Assembly (NCBI GenBank): GCA_965227045.1
Contig: OZ245718.1
Location: 1,612,001 to 1,676,000, forward strand
Source of the DNA: UBA10649 sp965227045
Lineage (GTDB): Bacteria; Actinomycetota; Actinomycetes; S36-B12
Direction: 5' to 3'
DNA: 64,000 nt
Notes under the pieces: generated by a model
Seen by the model: the letters and a program-made list of their open reading frames with translations, nothing else
The model's database searches: none
What the model was told of the DNA's origin: nothing
Translations under genes and position numbers: made by a program
Shown here: piece by piece, positions 8,809 through 17,174 of the stretch
Numbering within the stretch: the stretch's first letter is position 1
Layout: every line of letters begins with the position of its first letter

Positions 8809-10563
8809 CTACTGATTCACCCAGAGGTTCGCGTACGGGATCGAGCCGTATGCGTCCCACATGAACGATCCGCCGACCTTCGAGCCCCAGATGTACTGGG
8901 TCTTGCCGAAGACCTCGGGAACGACCCAAGCGGACGACATTGCCGTCTTGTTGAGGTCGGCCCACGCTGCGGACTGCGTCGTGACATCGGTCATGGCCTT
9001 GGCGTCAGCGATCTTGGCCCAGTAGGCCTCGTCGCCGGCGAAGCCGAGGTTGAACGACTCACCCTTGCCCAGGAGCGGCGGGATGACGGTCGAGGCGTTC
9101 GGCCAGTCGGCCGCCCAACCCGAGCGCATGAGTGCCTCTGCCTTGGTCGAGTCCATGACGATCGAGTAGTACTCGCCGGGCTCGAGACCCTGAAGCGTGA
9201 CCTCGATGCCGGCCTTGGCCAGCGCGCCCTGGATGGACACTGCCATCTTCTCGTCGACCGGGTTGGTCGGGTACTGGTACGTGATCGGCGGCATCGGCTC
9301 GCCGGACTCGGCGATCAGCTTCTTCGCGTACTCGGGGTCTCCCGTGTCCGGAATCGCCTGGCCGAATGCGTCGGTCCACATGCCACTGGGCTGGTACGAA
9401 GCACCGAGCGTCGGGCTGATGACGCCGTCGGCCAGTGTTCCAGCGAAGTCGCCGCCACGGATCTGGAGGATCTCCGCGCGGTTGAACGCCACGGCGATTG
9501 CCTGACGCTGCTTGAGGTTCGGCACCTTCTCGGTGTTGATGACCGCGTAGCGCGCGTAGGGATCCGGCGCGTTAACCGAGCGGTCCGCGAAGCGGGGGTC
9601 GCCACCGGCGAACACCGTTGCGAGGTTCTCCGGCTGCACGTTGGCCAGCGGAACTGCGGTCTGGTCCTCGCCCGAGTCGGCGATGATCCGCTGATCGATT
9701 GCTGACGCGTCGATCGCGAAGCTCACGACGATCTTGTCCGGCCACGCCTTGCGGATCGGGTCGGACGCCTGATCCCAGTTCGGGTTGCGGTCCATGACCA
9801 GCTTCTGACCCTTGGTGTACTCGGTGATCTGGTACGGGCCGGAGGAGACGACAGCATCGTCGTACTTCTCGCCCGTGTCCGAGGCCTTGGGGACCGGCGC
9901 GAACGCGGAGAGCGTCACGGCGTAGTTGAAGTCACCGACGGGCTGGTTCAGGTTGAAGGTGATCGTCTTGTTGTCCTCAGAGCAGGTGACTGCCTTGTCG
10001 AACGAGGCGACGTCGTTGGTTGCGTCGGTGTTGTACGGGCCCTTGTACATGCTGGCGCCGTCTGCATCGGTCGGGATGTCGAGCATCGTCAGGGCGTAGC
10101 CCGGACCATCAGTGATGACGTCGGTCGCGAAGGTGCGCGAGACGCCGTACTTGATGTCGGCGCACGTGATCGCAGTGCCGTCCTGGAACGACACGCCATC
10201 GCGCAGGGTGAATGCCCATGACGTCGCGTCGGCGTTCGGGGTACCCGTGTCGGTCGCCATGTCGGGGACCAGGGTGACGCCTGCGGCACCCGGCGCGAGC
10301 TGGTACTGGGTGAGCGTGCGGTTGAGGTACGCGCTGGCGAACGCCAGGTCGACACCCGTGTAGTTGCGCTGCGGGTCAAGGTGGTTGAACTGCTCGGACA
10401 GGGTCAGGATGTTGATGGTTCCACCCTTTTGTCCTTCGCCACCGGCAGCGGCGCTGCCGTCACTGCTGTCACTGCTACTGCTGCTACCGCAGGCCGCAAG
10501 GAGCAGCGCTCCCGCAGCGGCCACGGCAGCGAGCCGTATGCCGTTCTTGATGGGCGTACCCAT
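8809..10563 (-). CDS. dppA: Peptide ABC importer, substrate-binding lipoprotein (SBP family 5)
   Basis: A 584-residue extracellular solute-binding protein of the SBP_bac_5 family that captures peptides for the importer. The signal peptide ends in a lipobox LLAAC, so Cys25 should be lipidated and anchor it to the outer face of the membrane; a Ser/Asp-rich linker follows. The ATG at 10563 is chosen because a near-perfect ribosome-binding site (AAGGAGGAA) precedes it by a few bases. It is unusual that dppA lies second in the operon, after dppC, rather than first. The 112 bp separating it from dppC contain a small stem-loop (10606-10624). Confidence 0.88.
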   Translation of the reverse strand: MGTPIKNGIRLAAVAAAGALLLAACGSSSSSDSSDGSAAAGGEGQKGGTINILTLSEQFNHLDPQRNYTGVDLAFASAYLNRTLTQYQLAPGAAGVTLVPDMATDTGTPNADATSWAFTLRDGVSFQDGTAITCADIKYGVSRTFATDVITDGPGYALTMLDIPTDADGASMYKGPYNTDATNDVASFDKAVTCSEDNKTITFNLNQPVGDFNYAVTLSAFAPVPKASDTGEKYDDAVVSSGPYQITEYTKGQKLVMDRNPNWDQASDPIRKAWPDKIVVSFAIDASAIDQRIIADSGEDQTAVPLANVQPENLATVFAGGDPRFADRSVNAPDPYARYAVINTEKVPNLKQRQAIAVAFNRAEILQIRGGDFAGTLADGVISPTLGASYQPSGMWTDAFGQAIPDTGDPEYAKKLIAESGEPMPPITYQYPTNPVDEKMAVSIQGALAKAGIEVTLQGLEPGEYYSIVMDSTKAEALMRSGWAADWPNASTVIPPLLGKGESFNLGFAGDEAYWAKIADAKAMTDVTTQSAAWADLNKTAMSSAWVVPEVFGKTQYIWGSKVGGSFMWDAYGSIPYANLWVNQ

Positions 10564-10605
10564 GAGTTCCTCCTTATCAAGGGCCATGTTTGTTCACGAC
10601 CCTGC

Positions 10606-10624
10606 TCCGATCAGGTAGATCGGA
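10606..10624 (-). repeat. Short stem-loop in the dppC-dppA gap
   Basis: TCCGATC at 10606-10612 pairs with GATCGGA at 10618-10624 over a 5-nt loop. It lies in the dppA leader, about 45 nt before the start codon. It could be a processing or stability element; the stem is short enough to be chance. Confidence 0.35.
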
Positions 10625-10675
10625 CTCCCGACCTGGTTGGCGGGAAGTGTGTGGGGGTGGGACGTCGGCGCGCGT

Positions 10676-11674
10676 TCATCGCATCTTCCGTCCGGATCGC
10701 GGATCCAGGGCGTCGCGGACTGCGTCGCCGAAGACATTGAACGCGAACACCACTATGAAGAGCACCGTGCCGGGAATGAACAGGTAACTGGGCACGACGG
10801 TGAAGAAGCGCACCGAGTCGGCGAGCATGCGGCCCCACGACGGTGTCGGCTCCACGATGCCCACGCCGAGGTAGGCCAACGTCGCTTCGGCGGCGATGAT
10901 CGTCGGCATCGAGATCGTCACGTACACGATGAGCGGCGCCCACAGGTTCGGCAGGATTTCCTTGAACAGGATGCGCCGCGTGGGCGCGCCGCTCGCCAGC
11001 GAGGCCTCGACGAACTCACGCTCGCGCAGGCTGAGGACCTGGCCCCGGACCAGTCGGGCGAGGTAGGGCCAGCCGAAGAAGACGAACACGATGATCAGGT
11101 ACAAGATTCGGGCGTTCTCCGGGCCCAGGCCCATCGACTGGAGGCGCTGGGTGATGACCGGGCTCAGCGCGATCAGCATGAGAATCTGCGGGAAGGCGAG
11201 CAGCAGGTCCGTGCTACGGCCGATGATCGTGTCGAGCCAGCCGCCCTTGTAGCCGGCGGTGATGCCGACGATGGTGCCGATGATCGCGATGATCACGACC
11301 GAAGTCAGGGCGATGAACATGGACACGCGTGCGCCGTAAAGCAGGCGCGCGAAGATGTCACGACCCGTCAGCGGCTCCACGCCGAGCGGATGCTCCCACG
11401 AGATGCCGCCCCACGGCCCGGAGGGAAGGCTGCCCTGCGCCGGGTCGAGCGCCCCGCCGTCGAACTCGTACGGATCCACGCCGACCGCCGAGACGATCAG
11501 GGGTGTGAAGAGCGCCACCAGGAAGATGAAGATGAGGACGCCCATGGCGACCATCGCGAACTTGTCCCGCTTGAGGCGCCGCCAGGTGAGCTGACGAAGG
11601 GAGATGCCTGCCACGCCGGTGTCGACTGGAGAATCGACTGTCGGTTCAAGGGCAGTACTCACCAGCGCGTTCAC
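10676..11674 (-). CDS. dppC: Oligopeptide/dipeptide ABC importer, permease C
   Basis: Integral membrane subunit of 332 aa with the OppC/DppC N-terminal cytoplasmic segment, an early membrane helix (about residues 38-62), the LGVEPLTGRDIFARLLYGAR signature and a C-terminal coupling loop (REREFVEASLASGA). The GTG at 11674 directly abuts a GGAGG site, which is too close; a second GTG at 11662 is 12 nt from the same site, so the true start is uncertain by four codons. It is the first gene of the dppCABDF unit. Confidence 0.85.
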   Translation of the reverse strand: MNALVSTALEPTVDSPVDTGVAGISLRQLTWRRLKRDKFAMVAMGVLIFIFLVALFTPLIVSAVGVDPYEFDGGALDPAQGSLPSGPWGGISWEHPLGVEPLTGRDIFARLLYGARVSMFIALTSVVIIAIIGTIVGITAGYKGGWLDTIIGRSTDLLLAFPQILMLIALSPVITQRLQSMGLGPENARILYLIIVFVFFGWPYLARLVRGQVLSLREREFVEASLASGAPTRRILFKEILPNLWAPLIVYVTISMPTIIAAEATLAYLGVGIVEPTPSWGRMLADSVRFFTVVPSYLFIPGTVLFIVVFAFNVFGDAVRDALDPRSGRKMR

Positions 11675-11899
11675 CCTCCACTCGGATCGGCGTTAGCCGA
11701 ATTTTGGACAAGTACCCCGATTAGCCTCGAATGAGTCCGCTCAGGTGGCTTGCCCCGGTGAGGCTAGCCGCATGAGATTACGACACGTTTACGCGCGAGT
11801 AACTACGGGATCCTGTTATCCGGACATACGTTCCCAAATCGTGACCTTCTCAAGGTCACAAACCGATCAGAATGGCCTGTTTCGGGAGAATATCCCGTC
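11675..11899 (-). promoter_or_regulatory. 225-bp leader of the dpp operon and 3' region of typA
   Basis: This gap must contain both the end of the typA mRNA and the dpp promoter. It holds an 8-bp inverted repeat GTGACCTT/AAGGTCAC with a 3-nt loop (11841-11859), a 5-bp one close to the typA stop (11883-11897), and a TAATCT hexamer on the minus strand that could be a -10 box. The 11841-11859 dyad could be a weak terminator or an operator. No gene is visible. Confidence 0.4.
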
Positions 11900-13762
11900 T
11901 TAGCCCTTGTTCTTGCCGCGTCCGGCCCGCTGACGGTCGGTTCCCAAGAGGATCACCTTGCGAATACGCACGGCGCCGGGGGTGACCTCCACGCACTCGT
12001 CCTCGCGACAGAACTCAAGGGCCTGCTCCAAGGACAGCTGCTTGTGCGGGATGAGCGGCACGAGGATGTCACCGGAGGACTGACGCATGTTCGTCAGCTT
12101 CTTCTCCTTGGTGGGGTTGACGTCCATGTCGTCAGAGCGCGAGTTCTCGCCGACGATCATGCCCTCGTACACCTCGGTGCCGGGGCCGACGAACATCGTC
12201 CCGCGATCCTGGAGGTTGGCGAGGGCGAAGCCTGTGGTCGCACCCGTACGGTCGGCCACCAAGGACCCGGTCGGCCTCGTGCGCAGCTCGCCGTGCCACG
12301 GCTCGTAACGGTCGAAGACGTGGTGGAGGAGTCCGGTTCCGCGAGTCTCCGTGAGGAACTCGGTGCGGAACCCGATGAGGCCGCGGGCCGGGACCAGGTA
12401 CTCCATGCGGACCCAGCCGGTGCCGTGATTGACCATCTGCTCCATGCGGCCCTTGCGCAGCGCCATCAACTGGGTGACGACGCCGAGGTAGTCCTCGGGG
12501 ATGTCGACCGACAGCCGCTCCATGGGCTCGTTGACCTTGCCGTCGATGATCTTCGTGACGACCTGCGGCTTGCCGACCGTGAGCTCGAAGGACTCACGGC
12601 GCATCAGTTCGACGAGGATGGCGAGCTGGAGTTCACCTCGGCCCTGGATCTCCCACGTGTCGGGACGCTCGGTGGGGAGCATGCGGATCGAGACGTTGCC
12701 GATGAGCTCGGCCTCAAGGCGCTGCTTGACCTGGTTCGCGGTGAGCTTCGTTCCGCTCTTGCCCGCCAAGGACGAGGTATTGATGCCGATCGTCATCGAG
12801 ATCGACGGCTCGTCGACGGTGATGACCGGCAGCGCGACCGGGTTCTCGATGTCGGCGAGCGTCTCGCCGATGGTGATCTCCGGGATTCCGGCAACGGCGA
12901 TGATGTCGCCGGGTCCGGCCTCGAGCACGGGCACGCGGTCCAGTGCCTCGGTCATGAGCAGTTCGACGATCTTCACGCGTTCGACACTGCCGTCGGCCTT
13001 CATCCACGCCACCTGCTGACCCTTGCGGATCGTGCCGTGGTGAACGCGGCACAAGGCGAGGCGACCGAGGTACGGCGAGGCGTCGAGGTTCGTGACGTGG
13101 GCCTGCAGGGGCATCTCCGGATCGAACTCAGGCGCCGGAACGGTCGTGAGCAGAGTGCGGAACAGCGGCTCGAGGTCTTCGGCGTCCGGCATGCCGCCGT
13201 CCTCGGGACGAGTCATGGACGCCCGGCCGGCCTTGGCGCTGGTGTAGACGATTGGGAAGTCGATCTGCTTCTCGGTCGCGTCGAGGTCGAGGAAGAGCTC
13301 GTAGGTCTCGTCGACGACGGCGCCGATGCGGGCGTCGTGGCGGTCCACCTTGTTGATGACAAGCACGACGGGCAGCTGCTTCTCGAGCGCCTTGCGGAGC
13401 ACGAATCGGGTCTGCGGGAGCGGTCCCTCGGACGCATCGACGAGGAGGACGACCGCGTCGACCATCTCCAGGCCGCGCTCGACCTCGCCACCGAAGTCGG
13501 CGTGGCCGGGGGTGTCGATGATGTTGAACGTCACGCCGCCCTCGGGCGCTGCCGGTCCGACGTAACGAACCGAGGTGTTCTTCGCGAGGATCGTGATGCC
13601 CTTCTCGCGCTCAAGATCCATCGAGTCCATGACCCGGTCGTTCACGTCCTGGTTGGCACGAAATGCCCCGGACTGCCACAGCATGGCGTCGACGAGCGTG
13701 GTCTTCCCATGGTCGACGTGGGCGATGATGGCAATATTTCGGAGGTCTTCGCGGCGATTCAC
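11900..13762 (-). CDS. typA: TypA/BipA ribosome-associated GTPase
   Basis: Translational GTPase of the BipA family, 620 aa, which binds ribosomes and supports large-subunit assembly and stress adaptation. G1 is AHVDHGKTT (residues 14-22), G3 is DTPGHADF and G4 is NKVDR; the elongation-factor-G-like domains and the BipA C-terminal domain (TNMRQSSGDILVPL onwards) follow. The GTG start has TACAGT 6 nt upstream, consistent with a leaderless mRNA. Confidence 0.95.
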   Translation of the reverse strand: MNRREDLRNIAIIAHVDHGKTTLVDAMLWQSGAFRANQDVNDRVMDSMDLEREKGITILAKNTSVRYVGPAAPEGGVTFNIIDTPGHADFGGEVERGLEMVDAVVLLVDASEGPLPQTRFVLRKALEKQLPVVLVINKVDRHDARIGAVVDETYELFLDLDATEKQIDFPIVYTSAKAGRASMTRPEDGGMPDAEDLEPLFRTLLTTVPAPEFDPEMPLQAHVTNLDASPYLGRLALCRVHHGTIRKGQQVAWMKADGSVERVKIVELLMTEALDRVPVLEAGPGDIIAVAGIPEITIGETLADIENPVALPVITVDEPSISMTIGINTSSLAGKSGTKLTANQVKQRLEAELIGNVSIRMLPTERPDTWEIQGRGELQLAILVELMRRESFELTVGKPQVVTKIIDGKVNEPMERLSVDIPEDYLGVVTQLMALRKGRMEQMVNHGTGWVRMEYLVPARGLIGFRTEFLTETRGTGLLHHVFDRYEPWHGELRTRPTGSLVADRTGATTGFALANLQDRGTMFVGPGTEVYEGMIVGENSRSDDMDVNPTKEKKLTNMRQSSGDILVPLIPHKQLSLEQALEFCREDECVEVTPGAVRIRKVILLGTDRQRAGRGKNKG

Positions 13763-13857
13763 CCGTTGACTGTACGGGGCTGGGGCACCATGGCCCTAAT
13801 CCGCGCGACCCCTCCCTGCCCCCTTCAGCACCCCATACGCGAGACGAGAACACCCTG

Positions 13858-14586
13858 ATGAAGTTCTACTCCGACATCCCCGAGCGCAAGTTCCGTCAGT
13901 TGGCGGGAGACATCTGGCTGGTCGTCTGGACGGTCGGCTGGATCTGGGTCGGCGTCAAGCTGCACGAGATGATCATGAACCTCGCTGCGCCTGGCCAGGC
14001 GATCGCAGACGGCGCCAACAGTCTCGGCGAGAGCATCGACTCGGCGGCCGAGTCGATCGGTGGCCTGCCCATCATTGGCGGAGCTCTGGCAGCGCCCTTC
14101 AGCGGCATCAGCACTGCTGCATCGGCATTCGCATCGGCCGGTCAGGCCGAAGCGGACGCTGTGGCCAATCTCGCCATGTTCGTGTCCGTGACCCTGGTCA
14201 TCCTGGCCTTCGCATCGTTCGCGGCCTACTGGCTGCCCATTCGATTCGCCTTCATCCAGCGCGCCAGCGCCGCCCAGCGCTACGTCAACGACAACTACGA
14301 CCTCGATCTCTTCGCACTCAGGGCCCTGGCCCGGCAGCCGCTGCACGTGCTGGCCCGGATCAGCGACGATCCGGCTGGTGACTGGCGACGCGGGGACCGG
14401 CGGGCCATCGATCGACTAGCCGAGCTGGAGCTCGCCGACGAGGGCCTTCGCATGCCTCCGCGCTCCGCGACAAGCACCCCGGCAAGCAGTGCGAGAGACG
14501 ACCGAGACGACACCGTCGTCGTCGCAGAGATCGTGGACATCGACGTGGTCGAGGTCATTGACCCGCGCCGAGACGATCGGCCGTGA
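13858..14586 (+). CDS. Conserved actinobacterial two-TM membrane protein
   Basis: A 242-residue protein of unknown function. Hydrophobic segments lie at about residues 18-40 and 100-122, flanking an extracytoplasmic loop rich in Ala/Gly/Ser (AAESIGGLPIIGGALAAPFSG). The C-terminal half is cytoplasmic and highly charged, ending in an acidic run (VVVAEIVDIDVVEVID). It is divergent from typA, and its stop overlaps the start of the cupin gene by 4 nt, so the two are probably translationally coupled. I do not recognise a characterised family. Confidence 0.7.
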   Translation: MKFYSDIPERKFRQLAGDIWLVVWTVGWIWVGVKLHEMIMNLAAPGQAIADGANSLGESIDSAAESIGGLPIIGGALAAPFSGISTAASAFASAGQAEADAVANLAMFVSVTLVILAFASFAAYWLPIRFAFIQRASAAQRYVNDNYDLDLFALRALARQPLHVLARISDDPAGDWRRGDRRAIDRLAELELADEGLRMPPRSATSTPASSARDDRDDTVVVAEIVDIDVVEVIDPRRDDRP

Positions 14587-15080
14587 CGTCTGACGTACCC
14601 ACCGTCGAGTACTGGCACGCCTGGACGGACCCCGACGGGATCAGCCGCCAAGAGCGCCGTCCGCTCGGCGAGTTCGCGCTCGCGCCGTTCACGTCCGGCC
14701 ATGAGCCGATCTGGGTGCGACGCGACGACGCGACCCCGACCTCCGTGGTGTTCCTCACCCTCCCCGCGAGCCAGGTCATCCACTGGCACGAGAACCCCGT
14801 CCCGCAGTGGATCGTCGTGCTCTCGGGGCGCTGGTTCGTCGAGACGATGGACGGCACGCGCGTCGAGATGGGTCCGGGCGAGATCTCCTTCGGCGGCGAC
14901 CAGGACACCGCTCCGACGCGCGAGCACCGAGGTCACCAGTCGGGCGCTCTCGACGGCAGGCCATGCTCGTTGATGCTGGTCCAGCTGGACGCCCCACGCC
15001 TTAACCCGCGAGTGGGCACTTGTCGGGGTGCGATGTCCGGTTTGCACCCCGACAAGTGCCCACTCGCGGAGGGTTGTTAG
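14583..15080 (+). CDS. Cupin-fold protein
   Basis: A 165-residue small beta-barrel protein. The cupin motifs are visible: HWHENPVPQWIVVLSGRW (about residues 62-80), then MGPGEISFGGDQ, so metal binding through the histidines is likely; the substrate is unknown. The GTG start overlaps the upstream stop (GTGA). The C-terminal part from about residue 140 is encoded by one arm, the loop and the other arm of a 26-bp palindrome, so the tail (PRVGTCRGAM...PLAEGC) is probably not an ancestral part of the protein. The stop shares 4 nt with the convergent DUF1707 gene. Confidence 0.75.
   Translation: MTSDVPTVEYWHAWTDPDGISRQERRPLGEFALAPFTSGHEPIWVRRDDATPTSVVFLTLPASQVIHWHENPVPQWIVVLSGRWFVETMDGTRVEMGPGEISFGGDQDTAPTREHRGHQSGALDGRPCSLMLVQLDAPRLNPRVGTCRGAMSGLHPDKCPLAEGC
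15006..15069. repeat. Long palindrome A (26-bp perfect arms) at convergent 3' ends
   Basis: Arms at 15006-15031 and 15044-15069 are perfect reverse complements, with a 12-nt loop (15032-15043). The left arm begins CCGCGAGTGGGCACTTG. The element ends 7 nt before the stop of the minus-strand DUF1707 gene and lies inside the 3' end of the cupin coding region. It could act as a bidirectional terminator, though no T-tract flanks it. Confidence 0.85.
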
Positions 15081-15724
15081 ACCCGCTTGACGTCGATTCC
15101 GCCGAACACAGCCGCGCCCTTGATGATCAGCACCGGCGATCCGGCGGGCGCGTTCGTCTTCGGCAGGCTATGCCCGCCGAAGATCGCCGTGAGTCCCTCC
15201 GCCTGAACCTCGACGCCCTCGGGCACCTTGATCTCCAGACCTCCGAAGACACACACCGCGGTGATCGTCGTCGTCCTGCTGGTGAACACCGCAGTCGTCA
15301 TGTCGAGCGCCCCACCGCCGAAGACGCAGGTCGCCTTCATCTCTGCCGGAACCGTCCACGCGCCCTTGCGCTCGAACCCTCCGAAGACCGCGAGCATGTT
15401 GCTGTTCGAGCCGCCGCCGCTGTCGCCCCTGACGACGACCCCTGGGCTCGACGACGGACTGATGGCCGACCCGGTGTCGCCTGGAACCGTGATCGTTCCG
15501 GGCGGGACTGGTAGGTCGGCGAGGATCGGGAGCAGTTCCGCGTACGTCGTTGCTCGGTAGACCTCCGACAGCCGCTCCTCGTGCTCGGCAAGCGACAGCC
15601 GCCCATCGGCATATGCGTCGCGCAGCGTCGCAGCCACCTTCTCGCGGTCCGCATCGGATGCCCGCATGCTCAGCGCGCGCGATACCTCCGCTGCAGCGGG
15701 GTCCGTCGGCTCGTCGCTGCTCAT
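15077..15724 (-). CDS. DUF1707 / LiaF-like C-terminal domain protein
   Basis: A 215-residue soluble protein. An N-terminal DUF1707 helical module (about residues 18-70; RASDADREKVAATLRDAYAD) is followed by a linker and a C-terminal repeat-rich beta domain with recurring VFGG motifs, as in the LiaF-like cell-wall-stress response domain. Such proteins are associated with envelope-stress sensing; no LiaRS-type partner is adjacent here. TAGCCT (15731-15736, minus) lies 6 nt before the ATG, so the mRNA is probably leaderless. Confidence 0.8.
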   Translation of the reverse strand: MSSDEPTDPAAAEVSRALSMRASDADREKVAATLRDAYADGRLSLAEHEERLSEVYRATTYAELLPILADLPVPPGTITVPGDTGSAISPSSSPGVVVRGDSGGGSNSNMLAVFGGFERKGAWTVPAEMKATCVFGGGALDMTTAVFTSRTTTITAVCVFGGLEIKVPEGVEVQAEGLTAIFGGHSLPKTNAPAGSPVLIIKGAAVFGGIDVKRV

Positions 15725-15763
15725 GGCGTGAGGCTACTCAACTCCCGGAGATATCCTCTCGCC

Positions 15764-16279
15764 GTGATCGACATTCACGTTGCGAACCCAGACGATCGTG
15801 AACTGCTGGCCAGCCTCAGTTCGCTGCTCGTCGACTGCGTGCGCGGCGGTGCGTCAGTTGAGTTCTTGTCGTCGGTGACCATCGACGATGCCGAGCGATA
15901 TTGGACCGGAGCGCTCGCTCGCGTGTCGGCCGGACAGCAGGTCATGCTCGTCGCGAGCGACGAGGAGGTAGTGCTCGGCACCGTTTCGCTCGTCCTGCCC
16001 GGTCAGCAGAACCAGCAGCACCGCGGCGAGATCTCCAAACTGCTCGTCGATCCCGCGGCTCGCCGCCGCGGCATCGCGAACCGGCTCATGGACGCGGTCG
16101 AGGCGGAGGCGTGGTCGCGCGGGCGAACGCTTCTCGTGCTCGACACCGTGACCGGTTCAGAGGCATCACATCTATATGAGGCGCGCGGCTGGAACCGCGT
16201 CGGTGAGATCCCGGACTACGCCCTGAACCCGGCCGGCGAGATGTGCAGCACCACCTACTACTGGAAGTCGGCCCCGTGA
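15764..16279 (+). CDS. GNAT-family N-acetyltransferase
   Basis: A 171-residue acetyltransferase. The acetyl-CoA binding signature is LLVDPAARRRGIANRLMDA, and the C-terminal beta strand with EARGWNRVGEIPDYAL matches the GNAT fold. The substrate is unknown. Open reading extends upstream, but the GTG at 15764 is chosen because TATCCT (15752-15757) lies 6 nt before it and because the family N-terminus begins here. Divergent from the DUF1707 gene. Confidence 0.82.
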   Translation: MIDIHVANPDDRELLASLSSLLVDCVRGGASVEFLSSVTIDDAERYWTGALARVSAGQQVMLVASDEEVVLGTVSLVLPGQQNQQHRGEISKLLVDPAARRRGIANRLMDAVEAEAWSRGRTLLVLDTVTGSEASHLYEARGWNRVGEIPDYALNPAGEMCSTTYYWKSAP

Positions 16280-16301
16280 GGCCATCGAGCAGCGCGGGTA
16301 C

Positions 16302-17024
16302 TTAAAGGCTGCTGACTCCAATGACAAGTACGCCCTGAACCGATTCGCCGGAATCCTGGCTCCATGCGCAGTTCACCTTGTCCTCACAGGTGACGCGGAA
16401 CCTTTCGCCGCCGGGCTGGGTGGCGACAAACCAGATCCGCCCCACGCGCGTGCCCTTCTCGTACACGTCGTAAGCAGCGCTGGCGGAGGTGGTGAAGCAT
16501 GAGTTGTACAGGCCGTCTCGGGCGTAGAAGAGCGCAACGTAAGGCTGCTCTCCCGAACCGATCGTGTACTTGTCTCCCGCCCAGTTGACCGAGCATTCGG
16601 TGCTCCCGTCCTCCACCGGCGTCAAGGTGAGAGGGGTCTCCTGCTTGAGCGAGAATTTCACCCCGACGAAGAACCCGCCAGCGATGTTCCCTGGCGCGTT
16701 CTCGGGGTCATCAACGACGTCCTTCCCCGCGCCGCCGATGAAGCGGTCGTTCCCCGACCCTCCGGACATGACATCCCGGCCGGGACCGCCGATGAGAACG
16801 TCGTCGCCCCCAAGCCCGACGAGAACGTCCTTGCCACCGAGGCCGCAGATCACGTCATCTCCCGGTGTGCCTTTGAGCAGGTCAGGCCCCGTCGTGCCCG
16901 TGATGGTGCACTCGGGCTTAGGAGCGGGCTGAGTCGCGGACGCCGGCACCGCGAGTGCTGCGACACCAATGGTCGCGACGGCAGCGGCGGCGAGCAGGCG
17001 GATGACGTTGGTGCGACGACGCAT
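16302..17024 (-). CDS. Secreted protein with RTX-type calcium-binding repeats
   Basis: A 240-residue secreted protein. A signal peptide ends at about residue 30 (AVPASA). Residues 40-105 contain glycine/aspartate nonapeptides (GGKDVLVGLGGDDVLIGG, GGSGNDRFIGG, GGAGKDVV) that bind calcium in a parallel beta-roll. The C-terminal 120 residues hold four spaced cysteines and no recognised domain. No type I secretion genes are nearby, and the Sec-type signal peptide shows that it does not need them. The start has a GGGGGGACACC stretch as ribosome-binding region. The 150 bp upstream hold its promoter region and nothing else recognised. Confidence 0.8.
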   Translation of the reverse strand: MRRRTNVIRLLAAAAVATIGVAALAVPASATQPAPKPECTITGTTGPDLLKGTPGDDVICGLGGKDVLVGLGGDDVLIGGPGRDVMSGGSGNDRFIGGAGKDVVDDPENAPGNIAGGFFVGVKFSLKQETPLTLTPVEDGSTECSVNWAGDKYTIGSGEQPYVALFYARDGLYNSCFTTSASAAYDVYEKGTRVGRIWFVATQPGGERFRVTCEDKVNCAWSQDSGESVQGVLVIGVSSL

Positions 17025-17174
17025 GGTGTCCCCCCAGGGTTGTTAGCAAGAGTGTGCCCGAACTGGCGCTGTCCAAACATCGAGCCGGGCACCTCATGTG
17101 CAAGACGGCCTGAGCGCGACGTCGAGCGCATCGTGAGACCCGCAGCATTTCGCATTGCCAAAGGTAGTGGGATC

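Noticed and set aside
12044..13858. A 604-codon open frame antisense to typA
   Set aside because: It lies entirely opposite typA and has arginine/aspartate-biased composition typical of a shadow.
17054..17092. Inverted repeat GTGCCCG/CGGGCAC before the RTX-type gene
   Set aside because: Seven-bp arms with a long loop are expected by chance in this composition.
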